Origin: Campylobacterales bacterium
GTDB taxonomy: Bacteria; Campylobacterota; Campylobacteria; Campylobacterales; Nitratiruptoraceae
Assembly (NCBI GenBank): GCA_027082175.1
Contig: JALWIX010000106.1
Span: 1 to 34,401, forward strand
Length of the DNA stretch: 34,401 nt
Direction of reading: 5' to 3'
Shown here piece by piece: positions 24,258 to 32,185 of the stretch. Below the pieces are notes generated by a model that searched no databases, was not told the DNA's origin, and saw nothing but the letters and a program-made list of their open reading frames with translations. The first letter of the stretch is position 1, and each line of letters opens with the position of its first letter. The translations under genes and the position numbers were made by a program.

Positions 24258-24530
24258 ATGGCGGAAAAAAGAAAGTTCAAAAAAAGATATTGTAAATATT
24301 GCGAAGCTAAAGTAACGTTTATAGACTATAAAGATGTAGAGCTTATAAAACACTCTTTAAGCGAGAGATATAAAATAATGCCAAGACGTCTTACGGGAAA
24401 CTGTAAAAAACATCAAGAGATGGTGGAAGAGGCTATTAAAAGAGCAAGACATGCCGCTATCGTTCCATATATAGTTGATAGAAAAAGAGTTATCGCTAAT
24501 CCATTCGAGGAGATTAAGCCTCTATTTTAA
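24258..24530 (+). CDS. rpsR: 30S ribosomal protein S18
   Basis: S18 binds 16S rRNA with S6. The 90-residue protein shows [33 protein letters not shown] and [13 protein letters not shown], the S18 signature. The N-terminal YCKYCEAK pair together with the later NCKKH gives a CxxC...CxxH arrangement, consistent with a zinc-binding (C+) S18 form. It is the last gene of the rpsF-ssb-rpsR operon, followed within ten bases by a GC-rich terminator. Confidence 0.97.
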   Translation: MAEKRKFKKRYCKYCEAKVTFIDYKDVELIKHSLSERYKIMPRRLTGNCKKHQEMVEEAIKRARHAAIVPYIVDRKRVIANPFEEIKPLF

Positions 24531-24539
24531 CTTTGACCC

Positions 24540-24559
24540 AAAGGGGCTTTGCCCCTTTT
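24540..24559. terminator. Terminator after rpsR, shared with the convergent operon
   Basis: AAAGGGGC-TTT-GCCCCTTT followed by T, ten bases after the rpsR stop. The stem is GC-rich and palindromic. It overlaps the TAA stop of the convergent PilZ-HDOD gene (24558-24560), so it probably works for both operons, better on the plus strand. Confidence 0.8.
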
Positions 24560-26426
24560 ATGTCTCTTTAAAAAATTTTTCTACGCATATTTTATAGATC
24601 GATTCTAAAGAATAAATCTCATCTAAATAATCGTTAACACTACACACTTTTTTATCAAGTTCGGTATTGAGTTCCTTACAAGCCGCTTCTAGCATTGTTT
24701 TGTATATGTATTGATGATCGAAACAAGAAGGGGCTTCTATGATATAATCTTTAAATAAAGAATGAAGTTCCTCACGCTTAAAATCAATCATAGAATAAGC
24801 GCTATACGTCACAAAGATTTTGCCCTCAAAATCTTTCCATAACTTTAAAAAATCGGTCATTAGACTATTATGGAGCTTTTCGATATCTTTAAAAATAACT
24901 AAATCAAACCCGTTAAAAGTTTCCAATTTTAAGTCGTCGTCTTTTAGGTTTTGCGACGGTACCACACAAAAAGGCATATCGTAAAAGTTAAACTCTAAAG
25001 AGTTTATAGCGGCGTCAATAAATTTCATCGCGCATAAAGAGTCCTCATATCTAAAAGCGACTCTGTTAATGTTGTTTTTAGAAACGTAATCCATCTTTTC
25101 TATAAAAGCGGAAATATGAAGCTCCTTGCCAAAACTTTTTTCTATTCCTAAAGCTATATTTGGATACGATACGGGTCTGATTTTGTTTTCTACCTCCAAC
25201 TTTTCAAGAATTTCGTTTGCTTCAAATATGGTTTCATTTAAAAAAGATATAGCTTTTGAACTGTCAAATCCAAATCTTTTTAGCCTGTTTAAAAACACAA
25301 TCCCGCTTCTCTTATCTTTGGACAATATAAATTCCAAAGCCAAAATCGTCAAATACGCTATATAAGAAAACCTAAGTTTTCTAGAGCTTAACGTAATACC
25401 AAAATGATTATTTAACTCTAGATGAGGATGGCGAGAGAGATGAGCTAAAATATATCCGTCATATAGATATTTAAATAGCCCAAGACGATTTACAAAATAC
25501 TCCTTGTTTACTTCTAAAAAGTTGACGCCGAAAATTTTCTCTTCATACACTCTAGAGATATAAGAGTATAGCTCTTTAGGAGATTTGTATATATTTTTAA
25601 ACCCTTTCGGAGCCATATTTATCAGAAGTTCTATACCTATTATGTCCGTAGTCAACAATGATCTACCTTCGCTTCTAATATCTCTAAAGGAAAACAGAGG
25701 AGCAAGTTTTTTAAAAATAGAAGATTTTAAAATATTGTAAAACTCGTAATGCTCAAAGTTCGTAAAGTTTTCATTTGATAATGATATCTGCGCGTTAATA
25801 TAATCATACACAATCTTTTTAGTCTCTTCAAAGCCTATTCTCGTAATAGCAGAAGTTATATTTTCTATTTTTGATTTTGCCGCAGATTCTACGGTATTTG
25901 CCTTTTTTAAGATTTTTTCTCTTAAAGCCGGCAACGCTTCTATGTGAGGCCTAAACTTTTCTACCGAAGAATTTGGATCATCAAGTTCCAACATCAAGTT
26001 TATTACCGCTTTTATCTTTTCAAGCGTGTCGTCTTCATCAAAATCTATTTTTGAAACGTAAGAACTCTTTTTAAACATATATTTTTTAGGCTTTTTAATA
26101 TGTTTTTCTATTATCTCTTCAGTATTTATCTCATCTTCAAAATTGACTCCTACTTCTTTTAGAGTCTGTCTTCTTATCTTAGCTTTAACTTCCACATTCT
26201 CAAGTTCTATATCTATACTCTCTTTTTTTATCTCATCTACGTCAACTTTTTTTATCGCGGCCCCCGCTTTTGAAATATCTAAAACTTCCCCAAAACCTGG
26301 AATATAAAGATTTTGCACATGATATCTGTCATAGTTTCTTTTGCTTAGTTTCGTCTCTTTCTTATTTTCAACTACATCTTTCTCTTCGTTATTTTTTTTA
26401 TTTTTCCCAAATCCAAAAAGACCCAT
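24558..26426 (-). CDS. PilZ-HDOD fusion protein with a degenerate AAA+-like C-terminus
   Basis: A 622-residue cytoplasmic protein with three apparent parts. Residues 28 to 100 form a PilZ domain with a complete c-di-GMP signature: R30xxxR34 (KRNYDRYHV) and D50xS52xxG55 (DISKAGAAI). Residues about 150 to 370 match the HDOD output-domain pattern (ALPALREKILKKANTVESAA, SAITRIGFEETKKIV). Residues about 430 to 622 weakly resemble an AAA+ core: GFDLVIFKDIEKLHNSLMTD sits where Walker B would be and KIFVTYSAYS where sensor 1 would be, but there is no Walker A. It closes a seven-gene operon. I infer a c-di-GMP-responsive scaffold; PilT is encoded nearby, but no direct link is seen. Confidence 0.65.
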   Translation of the reverse strand: MGLFGFGKNKKNNEEKDVVENKKETKLSKRNYDRYHVQNLYIPGFGEVLDISKAGAAIKKVDVDEIKKESIDIELENVEVKAKIRRQTLKEVGVNFEDEINTEEIIEKHIKKPKKYMFKKSSYVSKIDFDEDDTLEKIKAVINLMLELDDPNSSVEKFRPHIEALPALREKILKKANTVESAAKSKIENITSAITRIGFEETKKIVYDYINAQISLSNENFTNFEHYEFYNILKSSIFKKLAPLFSFRDIRSEGRSLLTTDIIGIELLINMAPKGFKNIYKSPKELYSYISRVYEEKIFGVNFLEVNKEYFVNRLGLFKYLYDGYILAHLSRHPHLELNNHFGITLSSRKLRFSYIAYLTILALEFILSKDKRSGIVFLNRLKRFGFDSSKAISFLNETIFEANEILEKLEVENKIRPVSYPNIALGIEKSFGKELHISAFIEKMDYVSKNNINRVAFRYEDSLCAMKFIDAAINSLEFNFYDMPFCVVPSQNLKDDDLKLETFNGFDLVIFKDIEKLHNSLMTDFLKLWKDFEGKIFVTYSAYSMIDFKREELHSLFKDYIIEAPSCFDHQYIYKTMLEAACKELNTELDKKVCSVNDYLDEIYSLESIYKICVEKFFKET

Positions 26427-26430
26427 TATT

Positions 26431-27114
26431 TCATACCTTTTCGTAAGTTAAGATTGCTTTGTCGGAAATATCGGAAAAGAGCGCTATAAAATCTACATCT
26501 TTGAGTTTTAAACTTTTACAGCTTTTTAGACTATCTATATCATGATAATACTGCACGATTTCACCTCTACTTTTCCTATAGCAACCTTTATCCTCTTCTT
26601 CAAACAACACTATCTTAGTTTTCAACTCTTTATCTTCAAACTCCGCGTCAAGAGATATAAAAACGCCATCTCTCTCAATAGCCACGACCCCTTGAGCAAT
26701 CTCTTCAAAACCGTAAAGAGTATTTATATCGCAAATGAAATGGCCATTTTTTATTAAAACATTATCGACACAACAGAGGAATTTTTTTAAATTTTCGAAA
26801 TTTAAATAGTTTAAAACATCAAAAATAGCTACCGCCGCATCATATTTGCCGTCCACTTCACACAAATCTTTGCGATACGCCTTCACTCCTTTTTTTAAAG
26901 CGTTTTGCACCATATTAAAACTAAGATCAATACCTTCTATCTCTATTCCCGCTTTTTTGGCTTTTACTAAAAAATCGCCGCTTCCACACCCGATATCAAG
27001 AACCTTTTTCGCTTCTAAATTTAAAAGTTTTTCCAAAAAAATATCATGTAGTTCGTTTACCTCTTTTTCAAATCCAAGATAAGGCTCTATTTTAGCGTAT
27101 AAATCTAAACTCAA
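26431..27114 (-). CDS. Class I SAM-dependent methyltransferase, substrate unknown
   Basis: A 227-residue Rossmann methyltransferase. Motif I is KVLDIGCGSGDFLVKAKKAG, the acidic ribose-binding residue is in EGIDLSFNMVQNA, and the motif IV region is KYDAAVAIFDVLNYL. It resembles UbiE/small-molecule methyltransferases but nothing indicates a substrate. The start is TTG: AAAAGGA precedes it by six bases and is supplied by the end of hisG (hisG stop at 27117). Four bases separate its stop from the PilZ-HDOD ATG. Operon membership gives no functional clue, since the set mixes envelope, coenzyme A and histidine genes. Confidence 0.82.
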   Translation of the reverse strand: MSLDLYAKIEPYLGFEKEVNELHDIFLEKLLNLEAKKVLDIGCGSGDFLVKAKKAGIEIEGIDLSFNMVQNALKKGVKAYRKDLCEVDGKYDAAVAIFDVLNYLNFENLKKFLCCVDNVLIKNGHFICDINTLYGFEEIAQGVVAIERDGVFISLDAEFEDKELKTKIVLFEEEDKGCYRKSRGEIVQYYHDIDSLKSCKSLKLKDVDFIALFSDISDKAILTYEKV

Positions 27115-27116
27115 AT

Positions 27117-27731
27117 CTATCCTTTTATCGCCAAAGATATCTTTTCATAAATATCTAAAACTTCATCTTTTTTTGAATAAAAACTGTTTTTGTTGGCTAT
27201 CAGATGGGCGCTTGATTCCATAATGGTATAGGCGGGTTTCAAACCGTTTTGTTTCATAGTTTCACCGGTCTCGACAATATCGACAATCATATCGGCAAGT
27301 CCTATTAACGGCGCAAGCTCTATTGAGCCGTAAAGTTTTATTATCTCAACCGGAATAGCCCTTTTTGAAAAAAAATCTCTAGCAATATTTACCATTTTAG
27401 TAGCGACTTTAAAAGATGGTTTAGAAAAGTCCAATTCCTCCTCTTTTTTGATTCCTATTGCAACTTTACATCTACCTATATTCATGTCAAGTAGTCTAAC
27501 AAGATCAAGTTTTTGTTCTTCCAAGACATCCAAACCTACCACGCCTATATCCGCTGCTTGATGATAAACATAGGTTGGCACGTCTTGATTTCTGACGAGT
27601 AAAAATCTAAAACCACCTTCTTCCAAAATAAGCTTTCTTTCTCCAAACTGGAACTTTTTGTCGAAAATTTTTTCAAATATCTCCAAAGTATCTTTTGCAA
27701 TCCTTCCTTTAGGAAGCGCAATCGTTAGCAT
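27117..27731 (-). CDS. hisG: ATP phosphoribosyltransferase, short form
   Basis: HisG performs the first step of histidine synthesis, ATP plus PRPP to phosphoribosyl-ATP. The 204-residue protein has ALPKGRIAKDTLEIF, VRNQDVPTYVYHQAADIGVV, VATKMVNIARDFF, IIKLYGSIELAPLIGLADMI and VDIVETGETMKQNGL. It ends at about residue 204 without the ACT-like regulatory domain, so it is the short HisG_S form. Such enzymes need HisZ, a HisRS paralogue, for activity and feedback; hisZ is not in this window. It overlaps coaX by 7 bp. Confidence 0.95.
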   Translation of the reverse strand: MLTIALPKGRIAKDTLEIFEKIFDKKFQFGERKLILEEGGFRFLLVRNQDVPTYVYHQAADIGVVGLDVLEEQKLDLVRLLDMNIGRCKVAIGIKKEEELDFSKPSFKVATKMVNIARDFFSKRAIPVEIIKLYGSIELAPLIGLADMIVDIVETGETMKQNGLKPAYTIMESSAHLIANKNSFYSKKDEVLDIYEKISLAIKG

Positions 27732-28345
27732 AGCTTTTCCTTTAATATCTTTTTCATACCTTCAAATATCAACTTTTCATCATACTCCGCATTATTCAAA
27801 AAAGGCAAAATCTTCTCTCCGTCTCCGCCCGTTAAATAAATCTTTCTATTTTTGGCAAAATCTTTTATAGCCAAAACCACCGGCTTTATAGCGCCGTAAC
27901 TAATTGCGCTTTTAGTATTGCTAGGAATATCGTTTAAATCTATATCAAAATCGAGACTAAAACTAAGTCGACTCGAAATCAAAGAGTAACTTTCTTGGAT
28001 TCTTTTAAAACCAGGCATTATAAAGCCGCCTTTGTGTATTCCTTTATCCATTAAATCAACGGTTATAGCGCTGCCAGCATCCACCGCCACACCGTCCTCT
28101 ACGGCAATACACAACACTTTTCTATCTATTCCCATACCTGTATAGTTCGTATCGAAATATGTATATTTTTCCAAATCGATCCAGTTTTTAAGATTGTTCA
28201 ACACACTTTTAATATTTTCATTAACATTGATAAAATAGACCCTCTTCTTAAAATATTTTTCTAAAGAGCCGCTGATTTCTTCTCTCCACACTTTTTTACC
28301 GTCATAAAAATGAGCAAAACTGTTTCCAATATCACATAGAAGCAT
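27725..28345 (-). CDS. coaX: Type III pantothenate kinase
   Basis: CoaX phosphorylates pantothenate in coenzyme A synthesis. It has the ASKHA-fold nucleotide loop LLCDIGNSFAHFYDG (family DxGNT), GVAVDAGSAITVDLMDKGIH with the catalytic aspartate region, GGFIMPGFKRIQESY, and a C-terminal YLTGGDGEKIL. At 206 residues it is shorter than the typical 250, as in other epsilonproteobacteria. The neighbouring unknown 110-residue protein overlaps it by 14 bp upstream, and hisG overlaps it downstream. Confidence 0.92.
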   Translation of the reverse strand: MLLCDIGNSFAHFYDGKKVWREEISGSLEKYFKKRVYFINVNENIKSVLNNLKNWIDLEKYTYFDTNYTGMGIDRKVLCIAVEDGVAVDAGSAITVDLMDKGIHKGGFIMPGFKRIQESYSLISSRLSFSLDFDIDLNDIPSNTKSAISYGAIKPVVLAIKDFAKNRKIYLTGGDGEKILPFLNNAEYDEKLIFEGMKKILKEKLC

Positions 28346-28664
28346 CTAAAACCTTAAAACCGTTACTCATTAAAATATTTTTTGCTTTAGAGCAAAAAGG
28401 CGTCAAAAAAAGAACATAAACGCTTCTAAATCCATGCTCTTTCTTATTAGATATTTCTTGATAGATATATATTAAATCATCGGCGTTTTTAGAGAGGAAT
28501 CTACTTTTTCTTTCCACCTTGAAAATAAGATGGTATCTATTATCGATATCTACTCCTTCAAAAACTTCGTATCTCTTTTTTATTCCAAAATCCCTTAAAA
28601 CAACCCTATTTAACTCTTTAAACAAAATATTTTTATTTTTAAAAATCTCTACCGTATTTCTCAT
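28332..28664 (-). CDS. Hypothetical protein, 110 residues, conserved position before coaX
   Basis: I do not recognise this protein. It has no signal peptide or membrane segment. The sequence alternates strands and helices (YEVFEGVDIDNRYHLIFKVE, then FRSVYVLFLTPFC and KNILMSNGFKVLDASM), suggesting a small alpha/beta fold with several conserved-looking acidic and basic positions. It starts two bases after the lipoprotein stop and overlaps coaX by 14 bp, so it is clearly translated within the operon. From memory, Campylobacter has an uncharacterised gene at the same place between coaX and a lipoprotein gene. Confidence 0.7.
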   Translation of the reverse strand: MRNTVEIFKNKNILFKELNRVVLRDFGIKKRYEVFEGVDIDNRYHLIFKVERKSRFLSKNADDLIYIYQEISNKKEHGFRSVYVLFLTPFCSKAKNILMSNGFKVLDASM

Positions 28665-28666
28665 TT

Positions 28667-29674
28667 CTATTTAGTTTTGTTTAGTTGAAAAAACCTATCC
28701 TTATAAAAAATTTTATCTTTGGAAGTATAGATATAGTCCTCAATCGCATCGGGAAGTTCAAAAATGTTCGATACTCTTAAAGATTTATCGGTAGCGATTA
28801 TATAGCCCTCTTTTTCTATAATATACATATATTCTCCGTAAACAATTCCTGTAAAATGGGCAAAAGGATATTTTCTTGTTTTTAATATATTTAGATCGGG
28901 ATCGGTCATTATTACTCTTCCGTCTTTTGCCAAAATATATACGGCGTCTTTAACATAAAGAATATCGTTTAAGTCGATATTTATAGTGTTTATATTTTGA
29001 GGATTGACGGAAACGACTTTATTTGGAGTTGCGGCTATCAACCTATTGTCTATAACGTCTAAAAAAATGATATTGTTCAAAAATTTTTCCGTACCCACCA
29101 AGATATTTCTTATAACCCTTTTGCCTACTTTATCTACTATTATTATTTTTCCGTCCAATGTAGGAAATAAAACAAGATCGCCTAAAAAATAGGGAGAAGC
29201 TATTTTAGCGTCAACAGAATAGATTTTATCCGATTTTTGAGAGAAAAGTTCTTCATCTTTTTTAAAATCAATAATCATAATCTCATTATTATCAAAAATC
29301 AAAGCAAGCAGGTCCCCCTCTATTTTTGCAGCGCTTGCTCTTTTAAAATCAAAATGTTTTTTATAAACAGTTTTTTTGCTTTTTTTATCGATTATAACTA
29401 TATCTCCGCAATTCTTAGCCCCAACGACATACTCTTTTGCGTCTCCAATAAACTCAAACTCTTTAGGAAGTTTTATGTCAAGAAGACCGTCTTTCGTTAT
29501 AACTTGCCCATTTTCCAAGGTGGCGCCGTCTCTGGTAACATCTATGATTTTTGCCGGCAACTTTTTGTCAAACTCAACTTTTCCGGCAATCTCTTTAGGC
29601 TCAAAATATTGCTTAGAACTACATCCGCTAAAAAATAAAAAAGAGAGAAAAAAAATGAAATAAAACTTTTTCAT
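28667..29674 (-). CDS. Beta-propeller lipoprotein, BamB-like
   Basis: The lipoprotein signal MKKFYFIFFLSFLFFSGCSS has a clear lipobox (FSGC), so the mature protein is lipid-anchored. The rest of the 335 residues repeats strand-rich units of about 40 residues, such as GDLVLFPTLDGKIIIVDK, KDAVYILAKDGRVIMTD and GEYMYIIEKEGYIIATD, as in PQQ/WD40-like propellers and E. coli BamB. BamB assists outer-membrane protein insertion. Overall identity looks low, so the role is inferred. The adjacent upstream gene resembles YfgM, the same partnership as E. coli yfgM-bamB. Its ATG overlaps that gene's TAA (TAATG). Confidence 0.72.
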   Translation of the reverse strand: MKKFYFIFFLSFLFFSGCSSKQYFEPKEIAGKVEFDKKLPAKIIDVTRDGATLENGQVITKDGLLDIKLPKEFEFIGDAKEYVVGAKNCGDIVIIDKKSKKTVYKKHFDFKRASAAKIEGDLLALIFDNNEIMIIDFKKDEELFSQKSDKIYSVDAKIASPYFLGDLVLFPTLDGKIIIVDKVGKRVIRNILVGTEKFLNNIIFLDVIDNRLIAATPNKVVSVNPQNINTINIDLNDILYVKDAVYILAKDGRVIMTDPDLNILKTRKYPFAHFTGIVYGEYMYIIEKEGYIIATDKSLRVSNIFELPDAIEDYIYTSKDKIFYKDRFFQLNKTK

Positions 29675-30279
29675 TATATATTTCCTTTTATTCCATAATG
29701 GAGCAAAAATTGCGCGTAAGGGTAAACGATAGAGTTTTCTTTAACGTTTTTAAGCTTTTCCCTAGCCACATTTACACTATCTTTTTCATAGAGCAAAAAA
29801 GCCTCTTCTAAAATAGCCAAGTCCTTTAATATCGCCTTTTGATCATATTGATAACTTTGCAATTTTTCTTTATTTCGCAAAAGAGACGCCGCTTGATATT
29901 TTGCAATATTCGATATAATAGATATATTTTTTGAGGCTATCTCCTCAAGCTTTTTAGCGTCGTTATTTTTTACGGCTTCTTTAAACTCAAAAACGGCATA
30001 AAGTATGGGATTTTTCTCTTTTAAAGTTTGCAAAGCCTCACTATTTTCGGGGTCTTTAAGAAGTTTTAAATATGCTTCATTAGAAACTATTAAATCTTGC
30101 TCTTTTTTCATCTCATATCCCACATAACCCATAGCGCCTATTGTCGCTACCGCCGCAAAAGCTATGAGAGGCTTTTTGAATTTTTTGTAAAATCTCTCGG
30201 CTTTCACTATCTGCTCAAGCATCTTCTCTTCGTTAGATATCTCCTCTTTCAAAAACTCTATATTCTCTTTAACACCCAA
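29674..30279 (-). CDS. YfgM-like single-pass membrane protein with TPR-like periplasmic domain
   Basis: A 201-residue protein with a cytoplasmic coiled start (EEISNEEKMLEQIVKAERFY), one membrane helix (PLIAFAAVATIGAMGYVGYE), and an all-helical C-terminal part with TPR-like periodicity (EASKN..AKYQAASLLRNKE-like stretches and KLKNVKENSIVYPYAQFLL). This layout matches the YfgM/ancillary SecYEG translocon-subunit type, which binds periplasmic chaperones. The start is TTG at 30279, chosen because AAAGGGG lies five bases upstream. It leads the seven-gene operon and is divergent from gatC. Confidence 0.65.
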   Translation of the reverse strand: MGVKENIEFLKEEISNEEKMLEQIVKAERFYKKFKKPLIAFAAVATIGAMGYVGYEMKKEQDLIVSNEAYLKLLKDPENSEALQTLKEKNPILYAVFEFKEAVKNNDAKKLEEIASKNISIISNIAKYQAASLLRNKEKLQSYQYDQKAILKDLAILEEAFLLYEKDSVNVAREKLKNVKENSIVYPYAQFLLHYGIKGNI

Positions 30280-30373
30280 TTTTTCCCCTTTAAATTACGT
30301 TATAGCGTCAAAAATCTCTCATAATTATAACTCGCTATATTATCAAATAAAATATAAAAAGCACATTATTTTA

Positions 30374-30382
30374 TGGTAAAAT
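30374..30382 (+). promoter_or_regulatory. Candidate extended -10 promoter for gatC-pilT
   Basis: TGGTAAAAT matches TGnTAnnnT and lies 46 bases before the gatC ATG in the divergent gap with the YfgM-like gene. No -35 match is seen. Confidence 0.45.
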
Positions 30383-30427
30383 GGCGTTAAAGAAAACAAC
30401 AACAATACCTCGATTTCAGGAGAAAAA

Positions 30428-30718
30428 ATGCAAATAGATTCCAAATTGTTACAAAGACTAGAAGTTTTATCTCAAATTCAAATAGACGAAACGAAAAAGG
30501 ACGAGATATTAAAAGAGCTAAATAGATTTTTAGAGTTCGCAGAAAATTTGAACGAACTCGATATCTCAAAATTAGAAGCCACTTTTACGACACTAGAAGG
30601 AGGTTCTCCCTTTAGAAAAGACGAGCCCCGCTTAAACGAAGAGATAGGCGTGAATATTCTTAAGCGCGCTCCAAAATCATCCGATAATTTCTTCATAGTT
30701 CCCAAAATAATCGAATAG
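30428..30718 (+). CDS. gatC: Aspartyl/glutamyl-tRNA amidotransferase subunit C
   Basis: GatC is the small stabilising subunit of the GatCAB amidotransferase, which makes Gln-tRNA and Asn-tRNA from misacylated precursors. The 96-residue protein has LQRLEVLSQIQIDE, then LNRFLEFAENLNELD and the conserved end FRKDEP. As in Campylobacter it is unlinked to gatA and gatB and lies near cvpA and lysS. The pilT gene follows after 14 bp. Confidence 0.92.
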   Translation: MQIDSKLLQRLEVLSQIQIDETKKDEILKELNRFLEFAENLNELDISKLEATFTTLEGGSPFRKDEPRLNEEIGVNILKRAPKSSDNFFIVPKIIE

Positions 30719-30732
30719 ATTAAGGATTAAAA

Positions 30733-31800
30733 ATGAGTGAATTGGATATTAGAAAACTATTAAAAAGCGTTATTGCTTATAAAGCTTCGGATTTACACCT
30801 AGTTAGCGGAAGCGAACCGCAAGTAAGAATCGACGGCAAACTTATTCCTCTTAATCTCCCTAAACTAGACGGCAAACAGATTGAAGAGATGTGTTATGGA
30901 ATAATTACGGATAAACAAAAAAAGATTTTTGAAGAAGAGGGAGAGCTGGATTTTGCTCTTATGGTTCCAAATATAGGGAGATTTAGAGCAAACTACTATA
31001 CAACTTTAGGCGATATAGCCGCCGCATTTAGAATAATTCCTCTTAAAGTTCCAACACTAGAAGATATAAATGCTCCTGAAATTTTTTATCAACTTATTAA
31101 AAGAGAAAAAGGTCTTATCCTGGTAACAGGACCTACGGGAAGCGGTAAATCTACAACTTTGGCGGCAATGTTAAATGAGATCAACATGCAAGAAAGAAAG
31201 CATATCTTAACTATAGAAGACCCGGTAGAGTTCGTTCATGAACACAATAAGTCACTTTTTTCCCATAGAGAAGTTGGCTCGGATACAAAATCTTTCGCCA
31301 CGGCTTTAAAATACGCTTTACGTGAAGACCCAGATATTATCCTAGTTGGAGAAATGAGAGATAAAGAGACTATTTCGGCGGCATTAACCGCTGCGGAAAC
31401 TGGTCACCTCGTTTTTGGTACTTTACACACAAACTCGGCATCTCAAACGGTAAATAGGATTATTGACGTATTTAGCGGAGACGAACAACCGCAAGTAAGG
31501 GCTATGCTCTCTACTAGTTTGGTAGCCGTTATCTCCCAAGCGCTTATCCCAAAAATAGGAGGTGGAAGGGTAGCTACATTTGAAATACTTATCAACACTC
31601 CTGCGATCGCCAACCTTATAAGGGAAAACAAAACTCATCAAATATATTCACAAATGCAACTAAATCAACAACAAACAGGTATGCAAACACAAACGCAAAT
31701 AATATTAAAACTGCTTAAAAACCAAATGATAACAAAAGAAGATGCGTTAAGGTACTCAAACAGGCCGGAAGAACTTAAAAATTTAATACAAACTTTATAG
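30733..31800 (+). CDS. pilT: Type IV pilus retraction ATPase PilT
   Basis: PilT is the hexameric ATPase that depolymerises type IV pili in twitching motility and DNA uptake. The 355 residues show the N-terminal PAS-like domain (ASDLHLVSGSEPQVRIDG) and Walker A GPTGSGKST at residues 133 to 141. The Asp box (ILTIEDPVEFVHEH), Walker B (PDIILVGEMRDKETI) and His box (TGHLVFGTLHTNSA) are present too. The C-terminal part has NLIRENKTHQIYSQMQ with a glutamine-rich stretch, where PilT has its AIRNLIRE-type helix. No other pil genes lie near. It sits between gatC and cvpA, which are adjacent in Campylobacter as I recall it. Confidence 0.93.
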   Translation: MSELDIRKLLKSVIAYKASDLHLVSGSEPQVRIDGKLIPLNLPKLDGKQIEEMCYGIITDKQKKIFEEEGELDFALMVPNIGRFRANYYTTLGDIAAAFRIIPLKVPTLEDINAPEIFYQLIKREKGLILVTGPTGSGKSTTLAAMLNEINMQERKHILTIEDPVEFVHEHNKSLFSHREVGSDTKSFATALKYALREDPDIILVGEMRDKETISAALTAAETGHLVFGTLHTNSASQTVNRIIDVFSGDEQPQVRAMLSTSLVAVISQALIPKIGGGRVATFEILINTPAIANLIRENKTHQIYSQMQLNQQQTGMQTQTQIILKLLKNQMITKEDALRYSNRPEELKNLIQTL

Positions 31801-31810
31801 ATATTTTGAA

Positions 31811-31971
31811 ATTGACGAATGCTTTATCGTTTTAATTTGAAAATTTCTTTTACAAAAGCAAAAAAAATGAGTCTATCAAAAAAGAAGCGCAATATAGTAG
31901 GGTTTGCGAATTTACATAGACGCTTAAAGGCTCGAAGCCAATAGCGTCGGCTTAACGATTAATTCGTCAAT
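31811..31971. repeat. 161-bp inverted-repeat-bounded element with internal stem-loop
   Basis: The outer ends ATTGACGAAT (31811-31820) and ATTCGTCAAT (31962-31971) are perfect inverted repeats. A second match, ATCGTT against AACGAT, lies just inside with a few unpaired bases. Within, GACGCT (31919-31924) pairs with AGCGTC (31943-31948) around an inner GGCT/AGCC stem, giving a GC-rich hairpin in an AT-rich setting. It could be a small mobile element (MITE-like) or a structured RNA; no coding capacity is seen. Confidence 0.55.
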
Positions 31972-32145
31972 ATTTTTTAAAGAAGTTTTCAAATGTTGTC
32001 AAAAACAAATATTAAACTAGCGTAAAGAAACTATCTCTTAAAAAAATTGTTTAGGTTTAAAAAATGAAATTTTGTTTTTATTCTTTCGATTTTCAATACA
32101 AAATATTCAATCATTCGGTTTATTTACCTTTTTATGCAAAAATTG

Positions 32146-32151
32146 TATAAT
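32146..32151 (+). promoter_or_regulatory. -10 promoter element for cvpA-lysS-glyA
   Basis: A perfect TATAAT, 35 bases before the cvpA ATG and preceded by T-rich sequence. Its presence implies that cvpA, lysS and glyA are transcribed independently of gatC-pilT. Confidence 0.55.
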
Positions 32152-32185
32152 TTCGCTTTAAAAATTTAAAGATATAGGAAAAAAA

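Larger units (their letters stand above)
31801..32185. other. 385-bp non-coding gap between pilT and cvpA
   Basis: No convincing ORF on either strand. The left half holds a 161-bp inverted-repeat-bounded element with an internal stem-loop (listed separately). The right half (about 31972-32140) is plain AT-rich sequence leading to the cvpA promoter. I see no tRNA or known RNA-family signature. Confidence 0.6.

Noticed and set aside
31861-31971. Possible tRNA, SRP RNA or 6S RNA in the pilT-cvpA gap.
   Set aside because: No cloverleaf, no GTTCGA T-loop with acceptor stem and no SRP tetraloop signature are visible.
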